Source: Streptococcus halotolerans (lineage in GTDB: Bacteria > Bacillota > Bacilli > Lactobacillales > Streptococcaceae). Taken from it: a DNA stretch of 64,000 nucleotides. The notes under the pieces were generated by a model, which saw nothing but the letters and a program-made list of their open reading frames with translations, was not told where the DNA came from and made no database searches. The DNA lies in contig NZ_CP014835.1 in NCBI RefSeq assembly GCF_001598035.1, positions 930,001-994,000 on the forward strand, in the 5' to 3' direction. Of the stretch, positions 9,701-19,298 are shown piece by piece (the first letter of the stretch is position 1; the number at the start of each line of letters is the position of its first letter). Made by a program: the position numbers and the translations under genes.

Positions 9701-12671
9701 CTTCCCCAGTCTTAGGATCAACTTTTGCACCATCTGGGGCACCCTCACCTAACTCATATTTGGTATCAGCTGGGGCATCTACTGGTGAACCTTTATCATC
9801 CTTAAATGTCGGTGTTGAACTTACTTCTGTTCCTGGTGTCGCATCTTTGGTTGGATACTCAGGAGTGAATTGGTCTGCCTGTTTCTTACCTTTTTCTGTA
9901 ACAGTGAACTTAGCATTAACTGTATCTTTTGTACCATCTGCATACTTCACAACAACTGGTACTGTGATTTCTTTACCTGCATCACCTTCGCTTGTGCTAT
10001 ATTCAATTTCACCTGTTTTTGGATTTACAATTACGTCGGTTTTAGGGAAATCTTCTCCTACTTCACCAATATCAAATGGATTTTCTGCTAATGGAACTTT
10101 TGAGAAGTCGACTACTTTACCATCTTTACCGGTAAATGTTGGTGATACTGTTGCTGTGTTACCTTCTACAACGGTTGTATCTTTGTAAGCTGGTTCGTTG
10201 ATAACATTATCGGCGATCGTGTTTTCATCAACAACTGCCGTGAATGAATCTAAGGCAAGCGCACTGTATAAATCATCTGTTTTTTGATTTGGCAAAAATA
10301 CTGCTGATGTATATGTTGCATTCTTATCTAAGTTTTCTGGCACTTTAAATGGTACTGAAGAAAGTGTACCGTCTACATTAGACGTTTTTGTAACTGGATC
10401 ACCTACTGGCTTACCATCTTTAAACCATTGAACTTGGTAGTCGCGTGATGGTAGTAAACCACCAGTTGTTGTTTCTGCAGTATCACCAGGAACTGCGAAA
10501 TTCCTTACAGAGTCGTACATCAATACATCATGTATAGGCTGTGGTGCCAAAGCAATGAAATTTTGGTTAGGCGCATTGTAACCAGCTAATAACTTCGCAT
10601 CAAACAAGTCTCCACCTGTTGCTGCTTTTGTAAACATGTTATTTTGGTAGTTATTGCTCCAGATCGCGTAGTTATCTATTAATGCACTTACATACATGTA
10701 GTCAGAGTTAATATGACTGTGTACTTTAGGGATAAGTAAGCCACCAGTCCATTGGGTTAATAAACTATGATTAACATCTGCATCTTCAAGCACTTTACCA
10801 TATTGTTCATTAGTCGTTTTGTTACCTTGTCGATCAGCACTAATACCATATAAACCTTTGAATGGGATATAGTATGAACCATCTGATTCAACTGTACCTA
10901 CTACTGTTTCAGCAATATGAGAACCTTTACCATGTTTCGCTTGATAAGCATTCACGATTTCTTGTTGCGCTGCTTTGAAATCATCTAATGTATAGTTAGG
11001 ATTTTCTTTCTTCCATGCATCAAATTGACGTGTGATTTCATCATTTACGTATGACGCAATAACTTTAACGCCTGTTGCATTTACATCATTTGAGTCTTTT
11101 TTCCATGCACGTGAATCTGAACCAGCTGGGTCATTTGTTTCATACCAAACATTACCTGAAACTTTACCCATTAGCCCCTCTTTTGGCCAAATACCATCTG
11201 AATGTGGTGCTGTTGTCCATTGATCTTCTGGTTTCATTAACCAGTCGTTTTGACGTGGGATTTCTTGAACAAGTACTTGGCCATTAACGATACGGTTGAT
11301 TCCAGCTGTGAAGTCCCAAGATTCATTTGTACGGTTTGTACGTGTATGGAAACCATATTTTTGGTCACCGTGTTTAATGACATTGTATTTTGATGGATCT
11401 GGATTTTCTACCCAAGTTCTTACAGCGAACTTACCATCACCTGCTAATTGGAATTGGTGTTCCTGACCAGTTTGATCAATTAATTTTTGTTTAAGATTAA
11501 AATAGTAAGTACCGTCTGGATTTGTTGTAGTGTAATAAACTGGAGATACAAATCCTTTACCATCTACCCATTGCAAGTAAACTTTTGTATTTGGTAGCGG
11601 TTCAGCATCTTTGGCATTAAAGTTGTTAATGTTTCCGCCTCGGTAAATCCAAGCTTTACCTTCATAACCCTGTGTTTGACCCTTTTCTCCTGGCGCATAG
11701 ATTGCGTCTTTTTGAGCTGCTTGTTGCAACTCGCTGTCATAGGCACGAGTACCAGTTTTGATTGTAGCGTCATCAGGATTAGCTGCTGATCCATCTACAG
11801 CTGTTCCTTGCGTACTGCTACCAGCCGCTCTTTCACCAAATTTACCTGCGTAAGGTGCTACTGCACCTGCTTCAACACCACGCTTAGCGGCGTTTTCTGT
11901 TTCTGCCAAGGCACCGGCAGTTTCAGGTGCTGCAGCATTTCTTGCTACCAAAGCGCTAGGGGCTAGGTTAGAAGCTGCTTTTTCTGAAGTTGTCCCAGAA
12001 GGTACTGGAGTTTCAGTTACCGGAGCTTCAGTCTCTGGTTCTGGTTCAACATTTGGTACGGATACCTCAGCTTTTTCTGCTAGTTTTGATGCACTCTCAG
12101 CTGTTTTTGAAGCTGATGATGAGTCTTCCTTATCAGCTACTGTTGAATCGTCAGTTGCTGTCTCTGATGCTGCAGCTGATTCTGATGCTGATTCAGATAG
12201 TGAAGCTGCTTCTGATGCTGCACTTTCTGACTGGCTAACAGAGAGGCTCTCTTTGAGGCTTTCAGAAAGTGAAAGTGATGCTTCTTCAGATATGTTATCT
12301 ACTGCAGCTTCTGAGTCATCTCCAACTACTGTGGTTTCTTGTGTTTCAATAACAGCAATATCTTCATTGTTATGAGATTCTTCATTTGAATCTCCTATCT
12401 CTTCTTCTGCTTGAACAACGGTATCAGCGACCATCGTGCCCCCACCGATTGCTCCTGCTGCTAGCAAGGCTTTAAGTGCTGTCATATTAGACGTTTGGAT
12501 AGAATCAATATCCTTGATACGAACAGTTTGACTTGCTCCCTTACCTGCTACACGTAAAAGACTGAGTTGTGACATAACTGTCTTAACCCAGCTCTTACCG
12601 GACTTGTGCATTTTGACACGGCTCTTGCGATTTACCTCGTCGAATTCTTTATTAAATTGTTTGCGACGCAT
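3747..12671 (-). CDS. Serine-rich repeat glycoprotein adhesin (SRRP), 2974 residues
   Basis: Cell-wall adhesin of the GspB/Fap1/Srr class, exported by the neighbouring SecA2/SecY2 system after glycosylation in the cytoplasm. The N terminus carries the long KxYKxGKxW-type signal (KMHKSGKSW near residues 20-28, with His for Tyr) and a hydrophobic stretch before VVQAEEE. A short Ser/Ala-rich SRR1 spans about 125-180, followed by an unassigned ligand-binding region of about 250-815. Five Rib/YPDG-like domains lie at about 820-1350 and the long SRR2 at about 1350-2930. The end has LPNTG near residue 2941, a hydrophobic segment and RKKDQK. AGGAGG precedes the ATG. It has its own extended -10 promoter and sits downstream of asp4 after a terminator. 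The class is certain; the ligand is unknown. Confidence 0.96.
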   Translation of the reverse strand: MRRKQFNKEFDEVNRKSRVKMHKSGKSWVKTVMSQLSLLRVAGKGASQTVRIKDIDSIQTSNMTALKALLAAGAIGGGTMVADTVVQAEEEIGDSNEESHNNEDIAVIETQETTVVGDDSEAAVDNISEEASLSLSESLKESLSVSQSESAASEAASLSESASESAAASETATDDSTVADKEDSSSASKTAESASKLAEKAEVSVPNVEPEPETEAPVTETPVPSGTTSEKAASNLAPSALVARNAAAPETAGALAETENAAKRGVEAGAVAPYAGKFGERAAGSSTQGTAVDGSAANPDDATIKTGTRAYDSELQQAAQKDAIYAPGEKGQTQGYEGKAWIYRGGNINNFNAKDAEPLPNTKVYLQWVDGKGFVSPVYYTTTNPDGTYYFNLKQKLIDQTGQEHQFQLAGDGKFAVRTWVENPDPSKYNVIKHGDQKYGFHTRTNRTNESWDFTAGINRIVNGQVLVQEIPRQNDWLMKPEDQWTTAPHSDGIWPKEGLMGKVSGNVWYETNDPAGSDSRAWKKDSNDVNATGVKVIASYVNDEITRQFDAWKKENPNYTLDDFKAAQQEIVNAYQAKHGKGSHIAETVVGTVESDGSYYIPFKGLYGISADRQGNKTTNEQYGKVLEDADVNHSLLTQWTGGLLIPKVHSHINSDYMYVSALIDNYAIWSNNYQNNMFTKAATGGDLFDAKLLAGYNAPNQNFIALAPQPIHDVLMYDSVRNFAVPGDTAETTTGGLLPSRDYQVQWFKDGKPVGDPVTKTSNVDGTLSSVPFKVPENLDKNATYTSAVFLPNQKTDDLYSALALDSFTAVVDENTIADNVINEPAYKDTTVVEGNTATVSPTFTGKDGKVVDFSKVPLAENPFDIGEVGEDFPKTDVIVNPKTGEIEYSTSEGDAGKEITVPVVVKYADGTKDTVNAKFTVTEKGKKQADQFTPEYPTKDATPGTEVSSTPTFKDDKGSPVDAPADTKYELGEGAPDGAKVDPKTGEVTFTPTDDQANSTVKVPVKVTYADDTTDTAESVFTVGEKPATNADSFEPSYVETPATPGKETKVSPTFTDKDGGTVTSANVPLAKENPFQLDPNNTPDGVTIDSQTGEITFTPTGDQASSTVKVPVKVTYEDGTTDTIESVFTVGEKSATNADSFEPQYPNAGTVPGYKTEVSPTFTDKDGKSVDAKAVPLAEDKPFQIEGNVPGATIDQNTGQIIFTPTDDQAGTTVKIPVKVTYADGTTDTVATEITVGAKPGTNADANEPHYEETPATPGEATKVSPTFTDKDGKSVDAKDVPLAEDKPFQIEGNVPGASIDPKTGEVTFTPTDDQAGKDITVPVKVTYKDGSTETVESKFLVDPKIIDNTDSSLSASASESDTKSLSVSASDSTSAADSASLRKSTDLSESISASLSDSASTSNSTVSDSMSTSDSASVSKVVSDSVSNSVSTSDSFSESLSDLVSDSQLDASSSESLSQSLSDFNSASASASVSESNRLSESTSASASAHDSLSNSASESKSASTSASDSKSLSVAASESLSDSVRDSQSASASMSVSESLSASLSLSNNSNVDSDSLSVSASTRDSLSNAVKDSASMSDSTRDLESASVSASDSMSRSMNASLSESASISLNESLSAVASESASLSDSTSASISGLNSVSVSASSSMSASQSVSAAASQSASASESDNKSMSVSASESTSAADSVSLRKSTDLSESISASLSDSASTSNSTVSDSMSASASESVSKATSTSVSNSISTSDSFSASLSAVVSDSQLDASSSESLSQSLSDFNSASASASVSESNRLSESTSASASAHDSLSNSASESKSASTSASDSKSLSVAASESLSDSVRDSQSASASMSVSESLSASLSLSNNSNVDSNSLSLSASTRDSLSNSASTSASMSDSTRNSESASVSASDSMSRSMNASLSESASISLNESLSAVASESASLSDSTSASISGLNSVSVSASSSMSASQSVSAAASQSASASESDNKSMSVSASESTSAADSVSLRKSTDLSESISASLSDSASTSNSTASDSMSASASESVSKATSTSVSNSVSTSDSFSASLSAVVSDSQLDASNSESLSQSLSDFNSASASASVSESNRLSESTSASDSARDSLSNSASESKSASTSASDSKVMSVAASESLSDSVRDSQSASASMSASESLSASLSLSNNSNVDSNSLSLSASTRDSLSSSASASASLSDSTRDLESASVSASDSMSRSMNASLSESASTSLSASLSAVASDSASLSDSTSASISGLNSVSVSASTSMSASQSVSAAASQSASASESDNKSMSVSASESASAADSVSLRKSTDLSESISASLSDSASTSNSTASDSMSASDSASVSKAASTSVSNSVSTSDSFSASLSTLVSDSQLDASSSESLSQSLSDFNSASASASVSESNRLSESTSASASARDSLSNSASESKSASTSASDSKVMSVAASESLSDSVRDSQSASASMSASESLSASLSLSNNSNVDSNSLSLSASTRDSLSNAVKDSASMSDSTRDLESASVSVSESDSRSMNASLSVSASMSLSESLSAVASDSASLSDSTSASISGLNSVSVSASSSMSASQSVSAAASQSASASDSDSKSMSVSASESTSAADSASIRKSTDLSESISASLSDSASTSNSTASDSMSASDSASVSKATSTSVSNSVSTSDSFSASLSTLVSDSQLDASSSESLSQSLSGFNSASASASVSESNRLSESTSASDSARDSLSNSASESKSASTSASDSKVMSVAASESLSDSVRDSQSASASMSASESLSASLSLSNNSNVDSNSLSLSASTRDSLSSSASASASLSDSTRDLESASVSASDSMSRSMNASLSESASTSLSASLSAVASDSASLSDSTSASISGLNSVSVSASTSMSASQSTSASMSTSVSSSMSMSLSTSTSTSMSMSTSSSLSASMSANASASQSHSSSESAETLPNTGEETNNGLLAGLGLLLGAGLVAKRKKDQK
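4015..8619 (-). repeat. Five tandem 921-bp repeats encoding the serine-rich region
   Basis: The landmark TTCAATCC recurs at 4060, 4981, 5902, 6823 and 7744, each exactly 921 bp apart; the CTTGCGCTCATTGA landmark gives the same period. Each copy encodes 307 residues, nearly every second one serine. Copies differ by scattered substitutions only, with no length change seen. This long period is superimposed on the usual short Ser-X dipeptide pattern. Confidence 0.92.
8620..10215 (-). repeat. Five Rib/YPDG-like domain repeats in the adhesin
   Basis: Five units of about 310-340 bp each encode a domain with the order [27 protein letters not shown](V/I).FTPT.DQA and [16 protein letters not shown]. 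This matches the Rib/alpha-like and YPDG repeat families of Gram-positive surface proteins, which act as stalks. The two units nearest the serine region (about 8640-9240) are the most alike. Confidence 0.85.
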
Positions 12672-12736
12672 GTAATCCTCCTAAGTATGATAGATTCAGA
12701 ACTCTCTCTTTAAAATGTCGGAATTCTCTGTTTTGA

Positions 12737-12745
12737 AGTATAACA
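12737..12745 (-). promoter_or_regulatory. Extended -10 promoter for the adhesin gene
   Basis: On the minus strand the sequence reads TGTTATACT, a TG-n extended -10 with TATACT. It lies 66 bp before the ATG. No good -35 is seen at 17 bp, which extended -10 promoters tolerate. With the asp4 terminator upstream, it implies separate transcription of the adhesin. Confidence 0.55.
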
Positions 12746-12838
12746 AAAATCTGACAATTTTACTACCATTTTTGCCCTTTTTTATCAAAAATAACTATTA
12801 TTCTTACAATCTTATCTCACTTTTAGTTTGGAGATTAC

Positions 12839-12875
12839 AAAACCATGACGAAAGATTGCTATCCGTCATGGTTTT
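12839..12875 (-). terminator. Terminator between asp4 and the adhesin
   Basis: AAAACCATGACG (12839-12850) and CGTCATGGTTTT (12864-12875) form a perfect 12-bp stem. It lies 46 bp after the asp4 stop and ends the secY2-to-asp4 transcript. Confidence 0.85.
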
Positions 12876-12920
12876 CATTGTCTTATCGTTAATTTTTATT
12901 GGCTAAAAAATGCTTAATTT

Positions 12921-13100
12921 TTAATTAAAAAAGTATTGGATTAAAGAAACGATACTAGCAATCAGCCCTCCCAAGATGGTCAGGATGATGATGAGCTGAA
13001 AGTCAAATTTCTTAGGCGTTTTATCCTCTTTTGGTGGCTGATAACGCTCTTCAGATAACCGTTTGGAGATACTGTCTTGCAATGGATTTTTTTTTGTCAT
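12921..13100 (-). CDS. asp4: Accessory secretory protein Asp4, 59 residues
   Basis: Read directly from the sequence: a 59-codon frame starting MTKKNPLQDSISKRLSEERY and ending SLIQYFFN. It has a charged N-terminal half and one membrane segment at about residues 35-58. In S. gordonii asp4 occupies the same place, directly after gtfB, and its product resembles SecE and forms part of the SecY2 channel. The start lies only 6 bp after the gtfB stop, and a strong terminator follows. Size, topology and position all agree with Asp4; sequence alone is too short to prove orthology. In other strains asp5 follows, but no asp5-like frame is found here. Confidence 0.8.
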   Translation of the reverse strand: MTKKNPLQDSISKRLSEERYQPPKEDKTPKKFDFQLIIILTILGGLIASIVSLIQYFFN

Positions 13101-13106
13101 CTCTAC

Positions 13107-14429
13107 CTACCCAATAATTGCTTGATAATGTTGCTTAGTTTCAACCCTTGCGCCATCGTACTGAGCTTTTAAAAGATTAGCCATAGCTGTTGGTTGCGTT
13201 AGGATTTTCGCTAGACTTTCGTTCATCCCCTCATAGTCATCGGAGGCAAAGATGTTTTCTTGAGCGACGTAATGCCTGTTATGACAGGTATTATCAAAAG
13301 CCAAGATTGCCATACGATTTTCGAAGGCTGCACGGATAGCAGAAAGGATTTCATTACCATGGTTAATGTCAAGGTAAAGATCACACTGTTCAAACAATCT
13401 GGCCACATTGCTCTGTGAGATATTAGGATACAGGCTGACATTTGGATAGCGGCCCAAGTCCATCAGCTTACTTGACATTTCCGTAATGGCGCCAATATGG
13501 AAGTGGAGTTGTTGTTGCTGACGGATGAGTTGTTCAGCATTCTCCAGCTGATCAGAGTTTGTTAAGATCAATGCTTCCTTATGATTGTTATTTTGTCTTC
13601 TAAATGGGTAGAGGAAGCCTAGGAAATGCGTTTTTTCCTTTTGTTCCTGAGTCATGAGTTCTTGCATTTTTTCATAAGCCGTATAATCTTGAGCAATAAC
13701 CGTCGTTTGACGCGAGTAATCGCCGCGTAAGGCAACTGTCATATTTCCCGGAAGCTGATCAGCCAGGCCTTCCTGCCAGAACAAGACATCATTGCCAGGC
13801 TTATTGAGACGGTAAGCTACAAGAAAAGGAGTTGCTAAGGAGTTGTAGAAAATACGATCAAGATTAAACTGGGCTGTCTTTAAATAAAAAATGACAAATT
13901 CTGAACGGTTTTTAAAGATATGGACCTGTCCTTCAAAGTTTAAAATAACATCGCCAGTGGTATGGTTTTCCGTCAGAACTTCCTGACCTTTTTGGTTGAA
14001 ATAAGAGGTCAGTGTCGCTTGTCCATCGATATTATAATTGGTTTGGGCAAAACGACTGCCATATTTATTGTAGCGATCCGTTAAACGAAGACGTCCTTTT
14101 TCGTCCAACCAATCCACCGATTTCACCTGACGAAGGTGTTTGGGGTTGGCATAGTTAATGATCGCCCGTTTTTTCTCATAATCCAAGATCTCACCTTGAG
14201 TGTTATTACCAGCTATCTCCCAATAGTCTGGCACAGGTACTTCATTGAAGTAAAGCGGGCGCCCACTAGCTTCAGAGAATCCTGTGAAATACAAGAAAGG
14301 CGACGTGACATCATCTGGTAGAAAACCATCATCTGTAATGGAAATCGTTGGGTTGTTATAGCCTGATACAATGAGGGAATAATGTAAATCCCAGCTATTT
14401 TGGTCATAAGTTTCAAATAGATTAATCAT
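13107..14429 (-). CDS. gtfB: O-GlcNAc transferase partner GtfB (Gtf2)
   Basis: Stabilising and acceptor-binding subunit of the GtfA-GtfB complex that starts O-GlcNAc modification of serine-rich adhesins in the cytoplasm. It is a 440-residue protein opening MINLFETYDQNSWDLHYSL, as in known GtfB/Gtf2 proteins. The C-terminal half resembles a GT-B fold without the GtfA catalytic EX7E motif. It overlaps the end of gtfA by four bases (ATGA), a sign of translational coupling and fixed stoichiometry. asp4 follows after 6 bp. The length is typical. Assignment rests on position and family resemblance and is secure. Confidence 0.93.
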   Translation of the reverse strand: MINLFETYDQNSWDLHYSLIVSGYNNPTISITDDGFLPDDVTSPFLYFTGFSEASGRPLYFNEVPVPDYWEIAGNNTQGEILDYEKKRAIINYANPKHLRQVKSVDWLDEKGRLRLTDRYNKYGSRFAQTNYNIDGQATLTSYFNQKGQEVLTENHTTGDVILNFEGQVHIFKNRSEFVIFYLKTAQFNLDRIFYNSLATPFLVAYRLNKPGNDVLFWQEGLADQLPGNMTVALRGDYSRQTTVIAQDYTAYEKMQELMTQEQKEKTHFLGFLYPFRRQNNNHKEALILTNSDQLENAEQLIRQQQQLHFHIGAITEMSSKLMDLGRYPNVSLYPNISQSNVARLFEQCDLYLDINHGNEILSAIRAAFENRMAILAFDNTCHNRHYVAQENIFASDDYEGMNESLAKILTQPTAMANLLKAQYDGARVETKQHYQAIIG

Positions 14430-15931
14430 CGTGTTGCCTCCTCAATCAGTATTCGCCATTTTTCTTCCACTTCTGTTGTGAGGTAGTCTTTGGCCAAGTC
14501 ATACGAAACCTCATGAGCCGTTTCTAAGGAGTTAGCCTTAAAGAGCTTAACGATTCTAGCCACAAACTCAGTGACAATCCAAGCTTCATCATCCGTTTCA
14601 GATCTTGGAATGAGGTAGCCATTTTCTCCATCTTTAATAAAAGTTTTATTGCCATAACGAACATCAAAGCCAATGAGCGGCAAACCAGATCCTACCGCCT
14701 CAAGCAAGGTCAAGCCAAAACCCTCACTTTTAGACCCTGATAAGTAGACTTGATAGTCTTTATAAATATCAGTCATGTCTTGATGCCCTTTTAGTTGGAT
14801 GTAATCTTGTGCCTTGTTTTCGTCAATTATTTGGCGGAGTTTGGCTTCCTGACCACCGGCGCCATAGATATCAAAGGTTAATTCAGGAATGACTTTTCTA
14901 GCTTCAATGACTGCTTTAACCAGCCAATCCACGTGTTTTTCAGTAGCTAGTCGTGAAGCCGTTAACATACTGTAAGCTTTTCGCTCTTTGTCAGGATAGC
15001 GGAGTTTGTCTAGGCTACCTACTGGAATCGTCACAATCTTTGGATCATGTTTGGTAAACTGTCTAAATTGCTCCCCAAGCAGCTGGTTTTGGGCATCAGT
15101 TGCTGTAATAAAAACATCAACCTTATCAGCATTGGTAAACTGATATTCATAGTAATTATTCCATAAAATGGTGTCATTAGTCACTGCATTTTCACTGAAA
15201 TGCTCCGCATGGACAACAACAGCTAAACGAGCAGGTTTAACGTATTTAAAGACGGCTTGTCCTGTCCCAGTTGAGCGATCAAGAATAACAAAATCGTTAT
15301 CGCTAAGTGATAGGCTCTTCATAAACTCAGCGACCAGCTCTTCTTTGGAATAACAGATAAAGTCCTGATGACGATAAACCACGTTGTCTCCATCAATGAT
15401 TTCCTCAAAGGCAACCGACCCATCTTCATTAAAGAAACGGCGCTGATAGAGATAAGCCCTTCCATCACGCGGTGTGTAGTACTCGGTAAAACTTCGAGTA
15501 TAGCTGAAAAAGTCCTTTCGAATCAAGCTGCCTCGAGACACGTACTCTACCCGATGGACGATATCTTCGTTCTCATTTTTCAAATAAGCCGTCAAAAAGA
15601 CGTCCTGATCTGGGTAAAAATACTTAACGACCTTCTGATTTTTTTCAATCCGCTCGAGATTTCCATGAAAATCAGCTTTAAGATCAGCTAAAGTGTAGCT
15701 AGTCGGTGCTATTTTTTGATCAGTAAAGTGTGTGTATAACCAGATAACTTGCTCATCTTTAAAGCCAATGTTGCGGGTCAAATCACAAATATTATCCTGT
15801 GAGATAAAATCCATGAAAATAAATTTAGCATCAATGCCTAGCTGGTTAAAGACTGTTGAACGATAGGCTTGGGCATATTCGACACCCGAGCTGGCCCAGC
15901 CAATCCCTAAATTAATATTATAGACTGTCAT
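14426..15931 (-). CDS. gtfA: O-GlcNAc transferase catalytic subunit GtfA (Gtf1)
   Basis: Transfers GlcNAc from UDP-GlcNAc to serine and threonine of the unfolded adhesin. It is a GT4-type, GT-B fold enzyme of 501 residues starting MTVYNINLGIGWASSGVEYA. That start was chosen over an upstream ATG because AAAGGGAG lies just before it and the N terminus matches the family. The EX7E catalytic motif is seen as E403 and E411 in the segment KSEGFGLTLLEA. An N-terminal insertion of about residues 80-200, needed for binding GtfB in this family, is present. It begins 13 bp after secA2 and overlaps gtfB. Confidence 0.95.
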   Translation of the reverse strand: MTVYNINLGIGWASSGVEYAQAYRSTVFNQLGIDAKFIFMDFISQDNICDLTRNIGFKDEQVIWLYTHFTDQKIAPTSYTLADLKADFHGNLERIEKNQKVVKYFYPDQDVFLTAYLKNENEDIVHRVEYVSRGSLIRKDFFSYTRSFTEYYTPRDGRAYLYQRRFFNEDGSVAFEEIIDGDNVVYRHQDFICYSKEELVAEFMKSLSLSDNDFVILDRSTGTGQAVFKYVKPARLAVVVHAEHFSENAVTNDTILWNNYYEYQFTNADKVDVFITATDAQNQLLGEQFRQFTKHDPKIVTIPVGSLDKLRYPDKERKAYSMLTASRLATEKHVDWLVKAVIEARKVIPELTFDIYGAGGQEAKLRQIIDENKAQDYIQLKGHQDMTDIYKDYQVYLSGSKSEGFGLTLLEAVGSGLPLIGFDVRYGNKTFIKDGENGYLIPRSETDDEAWIVTEFVARIVKLFKANSLETAHEVSYDLAKDYLTTEVEEKWRILIEEATR

Positions 15932-15944
15932 TTTTTCTCCCTTT

Positions 15945-18323
15945 TTAGACGAAATGAATCTCCAATTTATTTTTCTTATTATAAGAAACATCGCTTAGCA
16001 TCAAATACTGTAAGGCCAAGTTTCTAATGTCTTTTTTCATGCGTTGGTAGGATTGAATCGCTTCGCTATGATACTCGTAGACCGGATTACGTTGGGCTGA
16101 TTGCCGTCCTTGAACAACAATGCGTAGTTGCTGCAAGTAGTCCACTTCTTCGATCCATGATTCATCAATCGCTTTTAAAACTGCTGTCTGACGAAAAGTC
16201 TCAAAATCTTTGGTAATGAGACTTTCTTTTCGTGTCTGTTCTTTTGTGATCAGTTCCCATAAGTAGGCTTTGACTGCTTCTTTATCTGTCGCGTCAAAAT
16301 CCTCGGGGAAGTCTGTAAACTCGTAAGAGAGGTGATCGAAAATATAGCGTTCAACCATAAAAGGCGTTAACTCATCCTGACTATCAATGAAGTCTGTCAG
16401 AGCGTCTTCGATGATCTGTTGAACATCAAAGCCTTCACTGCTACCGTTTAACACACGATTACGTTCTTGATAGATAAAATTACGTTGAATTTTAATGCTT
16501 TCATCGTACTGGACAATCGTTGTCCTAGACTCTTTCCCTGAACTTTCACTGGCTGCCTGAGCCTTGGTGATGGCTGTTTTAAAACGCTTTTGTCGAAGTT
16601 CTTGCGGACGATACTCATCAATGCTATCTCGATGTTTCTTGAAATACTGTTCAATCCAAGAAGCTCCATACTGCGTTAATAATTCATCTTCGAGAGAGAC
16701 ATAAAACTCGCTGAAACCAGGATCCCCTTGTCTACCTGAACGCCCACGCATCTGCAGGTCCATACGCTCATTAAGCATGCGCTCTGTTCCAATAACTGCT
16801 AATCCGCCCAATTCTCGAACACCTTCTGCTAATTTAATGTCCGTACCACGTCCTGCCATATTGGTAGCAACAGTAACCGCATTAAGTCTTCCTGCTTCAG
16901 AAATCATCTGCGCTTCCTTGGCAGCGTTATAGGCATTAAGTAAGCTATGAGGAATCCCTTCCATCAACAATATCTCAGAAAAGAGTTCCGACATTCGAAC
17001 TGATCCTGACACCACCAAAATAGGTTGTCCTGTCCGGTGAATCCGCTTGATTTCCTGAACGCAGGCATTAACCTTCTCAGGTAAGGTGGTGAAAATTTTA
17101 TCCGGTAAATCTTTTCGCTGAACAGGCTTATTGGTCGGTATGCGGATGACTTCCATGTTGTAAATCTCGATGAACTCTTCTTCCGCTGGTTTACCAGTTC
17201 CGGTCATGCCAGCGAGTTTTCGAAAGAGCAAAAAGAGATTTTGATAAGTGATTGAAGCCATGGCACGCATCTCAGGTGATATTTTGACCTTTTCTTTAGC
17301 CTCAATCGCTTGATGTTGCCCTCCCTGAAGTTTGGTTGACTCGAGGATACGGCCGTTTGTTTGATCGAGTAGCTGAACTTTGCCATTTTCCACGACATAT
17401 TCTTTACCTAGGGTAAACAAGGTGTGGGCCTTTAAAGCAAGATTGACATGACGAACTAACTCAAAGTGAGTGACATTATAAATATCATGCAAAGCAAAAA
17501 AGCTTTCAGCGGCATCCATCCCTGCTTGTTTTAACCAGACCTCTTTTTGGTCCAGATTCACATAGTAATCATCACCTTCAACTAAGGTTGAGACAAACTG
17601 ATTACTAATTTCATAAAGGTTAGACTGAACCCTTGGTGCTCCTGAGATAACAAGCGGGGTCTGTGCAGAGTCGAGCAAGACGGAGTCGGCTTCGTCAACG
17701 ATTACATAATTTAACTCACGCATGTATTTTTTGGATTTATTAGGAGCAAGATTATCGATAAGATAATCAAAGCCTAATACCGAATTGGTAGTGTAGATAA
17801 TGTCTGAAGCGTAAATTCTCTTTTTCTCGGGAATTTCTATTTTTTTCTCGTCTTCACGAACACCAATACCAACCGTTAACCCAAGAAACGTATAGACAGG
17901 ACGCATTTCTTCAGCATCTCGACAAGCGAGGTAGGCATTTGTAGTGACCAAGATGGCACCGTCCCCTGTCAAACCATTTAGATAGAGAGGCATGGTGGCC
18001 GTCAAGGTCTTGCCTTCTCCTGTCTTCATTTCAGCAAGATTACCTTGGTGAAGAACAATCGCCCCCATGACTTGCACATCGTAGGGGAATTTCCCAAGAA
18101 CTCTCTTGTCTGCTTCTCGCACTACTGCATAGGCTTCCGGTAGTAAACTGTCCAAACTCTCACCCTTTTTCAGGCGTTTTCGAAATTCTACTGTCTTATG
18201 CTTCAACTCACTATCTGATAGCGAGCTCATCTCATCTGCTAGTCCATTAATCTCATCAACAAGCTTTTGAATCTTTTTTAAGCGATAAAAATCTAAGGTG
18301 AAATAATCTTTGATATTACTCAT
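15945..18323 (-). CDS. secA2: Accessory Sec ATPase SecA2
   Basis: ATPase motor dedicated to export of the glycosylated adhesin through SecY2. The protein has 792 residues, the usual SecA2 length and shorter than SecA1. Walker A appears as TGEGKT (residues 101-106) and Walker B as DEAD (210-213). The second ATPase domain shows the ATNMAGRGTDI segment and an IGTERMLNERMDLQMRGRSGRQGD helicase-type region. The C terminus lacks the zinc-binding CxCxSGK tail of SecA1. It lies between asp3 and gtfA, as in other SecA2/SecY2 loci. Confidence 0.97.
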   Translation of the reverse strand: MSNIKDYFTLDFYRLKKIQKLVDEINGLADEMSSLSDSELKHKTVEFRKRLKKGESLDSLLPEAYAVVREADKRVLGKFPYDVQVMGAIVLHQGNLAEMKTGEGKTLTATMPLYLNGLTGDGAILVTTNAYLACRDAEEMRPVYTFLGLTVGIGVREDEKKIEIPEKKRIYASDIIYTTNSVLGFDYLIDNLAPNKSKKYMRELNYVIVDEADSVLLDSAQTPLVISGAPRVQSNLYEISNQFVSTLVEGDDYYVNLDQKEVWLKQAGMDAAESFFALHDIYNVTHFELVRHVNLALKAHTLFTLGKEYVVENGKVQLLDQTNGRILESTKLQGGQHQAIEAKEKVKISPEMRAMASITYQNLFLLFRKLAGMTGTGKPAEEEFIEIYNMEVIRIPTNKPVQRKDLPDKIFTTLPEKVNACVQEIKRIHRTGQPILVVSGSVRMSELFSEILLMEGIPHSLLNAYNAAKEAQMISEAGRLNAVTVATNMAGRGTDIKLAEGVRELGGLAVIGTERMLNERMDLQMRGRSGRQGDPGFSEFYVSLEDELLTQYGASWIEQYFKKHRDSIDEYRPQELRQKRFKTAITKAQAASESSGKESRTTIVQYDESIKIQRNFIYQERNRVLNGSSEGFDVQQIIEDALTDFIDSQDELTPFMVERYIFDHLSYEFTDFPEDFDATDKEAVKAYLWELITKEQTRKESLITKDFETFRQTAVLKAIDESWIEEVDYLQQLRIVVQGRQSAQRNPVYEYHSEAIQSYQRMKKDIRNLALQYLMLSDVSYNKKNKLEIHFV

Positions 18324-18332
18324 ACTCTCTCT

Positions 18333-19298
18333 TTATGTGATAAATGGCAAACTAGCCAGCTTGTCCATTTGGTTATATCTATTTTTAACAATCCCTAAAT
18401 CATGACTCCCATTATCTAACACTCTGTCATATATGGTAAGTGAGGTAGCATAATGGTACCTCTCAAATAATTCTTCAATGGGTGAGCCGAGCTTACGACC
18501 GTCTTTTTGAAAATGTTCAATATAGGTTTCTTTATCCCCTAAATCAGAAGTAATAAAAGCCTCACAATCATCCATACGCTCCATCATCTGAAGCACTGCC
18601 AGATTTCCCTTGGGCCCATAGCCAATCAACCGCAAGCGATCGTACTGCAGCTCATAAAGGGTATCTGTCAAATGTTTGGCAAAATCTTCTTCTAAATAGA
18701 AATCTTTTGCCGCTCTTGCATCCGAAACCAGATAAACATTAGCTATCTGTTCTATGATTGACAGATCATTTGAAGTGATGGGTTGCGTTGGATTCTCTAC
18801 AAAAATGACTGATAAGGGTTTGGTATCATCTTTATAAAATACATCGTCTTTAACAAAGGTTAGCTGCTCCGATGGGATTGGCTCATCCGATAAGAGGATA
18901 AAATCAAAGGTCATGGAAGAACAACCAGCGTTGATCAGACTGATATCATAAGCATAGGCTCCCTGAGGATAAACAAAGGAAGTCTTACCGTTTTTTAAGG
19001 TGATGGTCTCCAAAGAACGATCAAAGCGGTCGTAAAAGGTGATTTGCAGCATGTATGTCTGTTCGGGTTGACAGTCTATTTTTGCTGATAGAAAGTAGGT
19101 TTGTCCTTGTCTTAACAGGGGCAAACTTGGTTCTATGCGATCAGCCTGAAAGTTTGTTCGTGACTTCCAGCAGTTAATCACCTGACCCGAAGGCATTAAA
19201 TGGTTTTTAAAGTGGACACGCGTTCCTTGAAATAGTAGTTCGGAACCGTAAAGGTAACTACGACCGGCGTCGTAATCCCAAGTGATCGTATATCTCAT
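18333..19298 (-). CDS. asp3: Accessory secretory protein Asp3
   Basis: Component of the Asp1-Asp2-Asp3 complex that binds the adhesin substrate and SecA2. The first part (about 1-150) is the beta-rich Asp3 domain, starting MRYTITWDYDAGRSYLYGSE and resembling a carbohydrate-binding fold. The second part (about 150-321) looks like an extra alpha/beta region, making this a long Asp3; several species have Asp3 proteins of about 150 residues, others about 300. The start codon overlaps the asp2 stop by four bases (ATGA). secA2 follows after 9 bp. Confidence 0.92.
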   Translation of the reverse strand: MRYTITWDYDAGRSYLYGSELLFQGTRVHFKNHLMPSGQVINCWKSRTNFQADRIEPSLPLLRQGQTYFLSAKIDCQPEQTYMLQITFYDRFDRSLETITLKNGKTSFVYPQGAYAYDISLINAGCSSMTFDFILLSDEPIPSEQLTFVKDDVFYKDDTKPLSVIFVENPTQPITSNDLSIIEQIANVYLVSDARAAKDFYLEEDFAKHLTDTLYELQYDRLRLIGYGPKGNLAVLQMMERMDDCEAFITSDLGDKETYIEHFQKDGRKLGSPIEELFERYHYATSLTIYDRVLDNGSHDLGIVKNRYNQMDKLASLPFIT

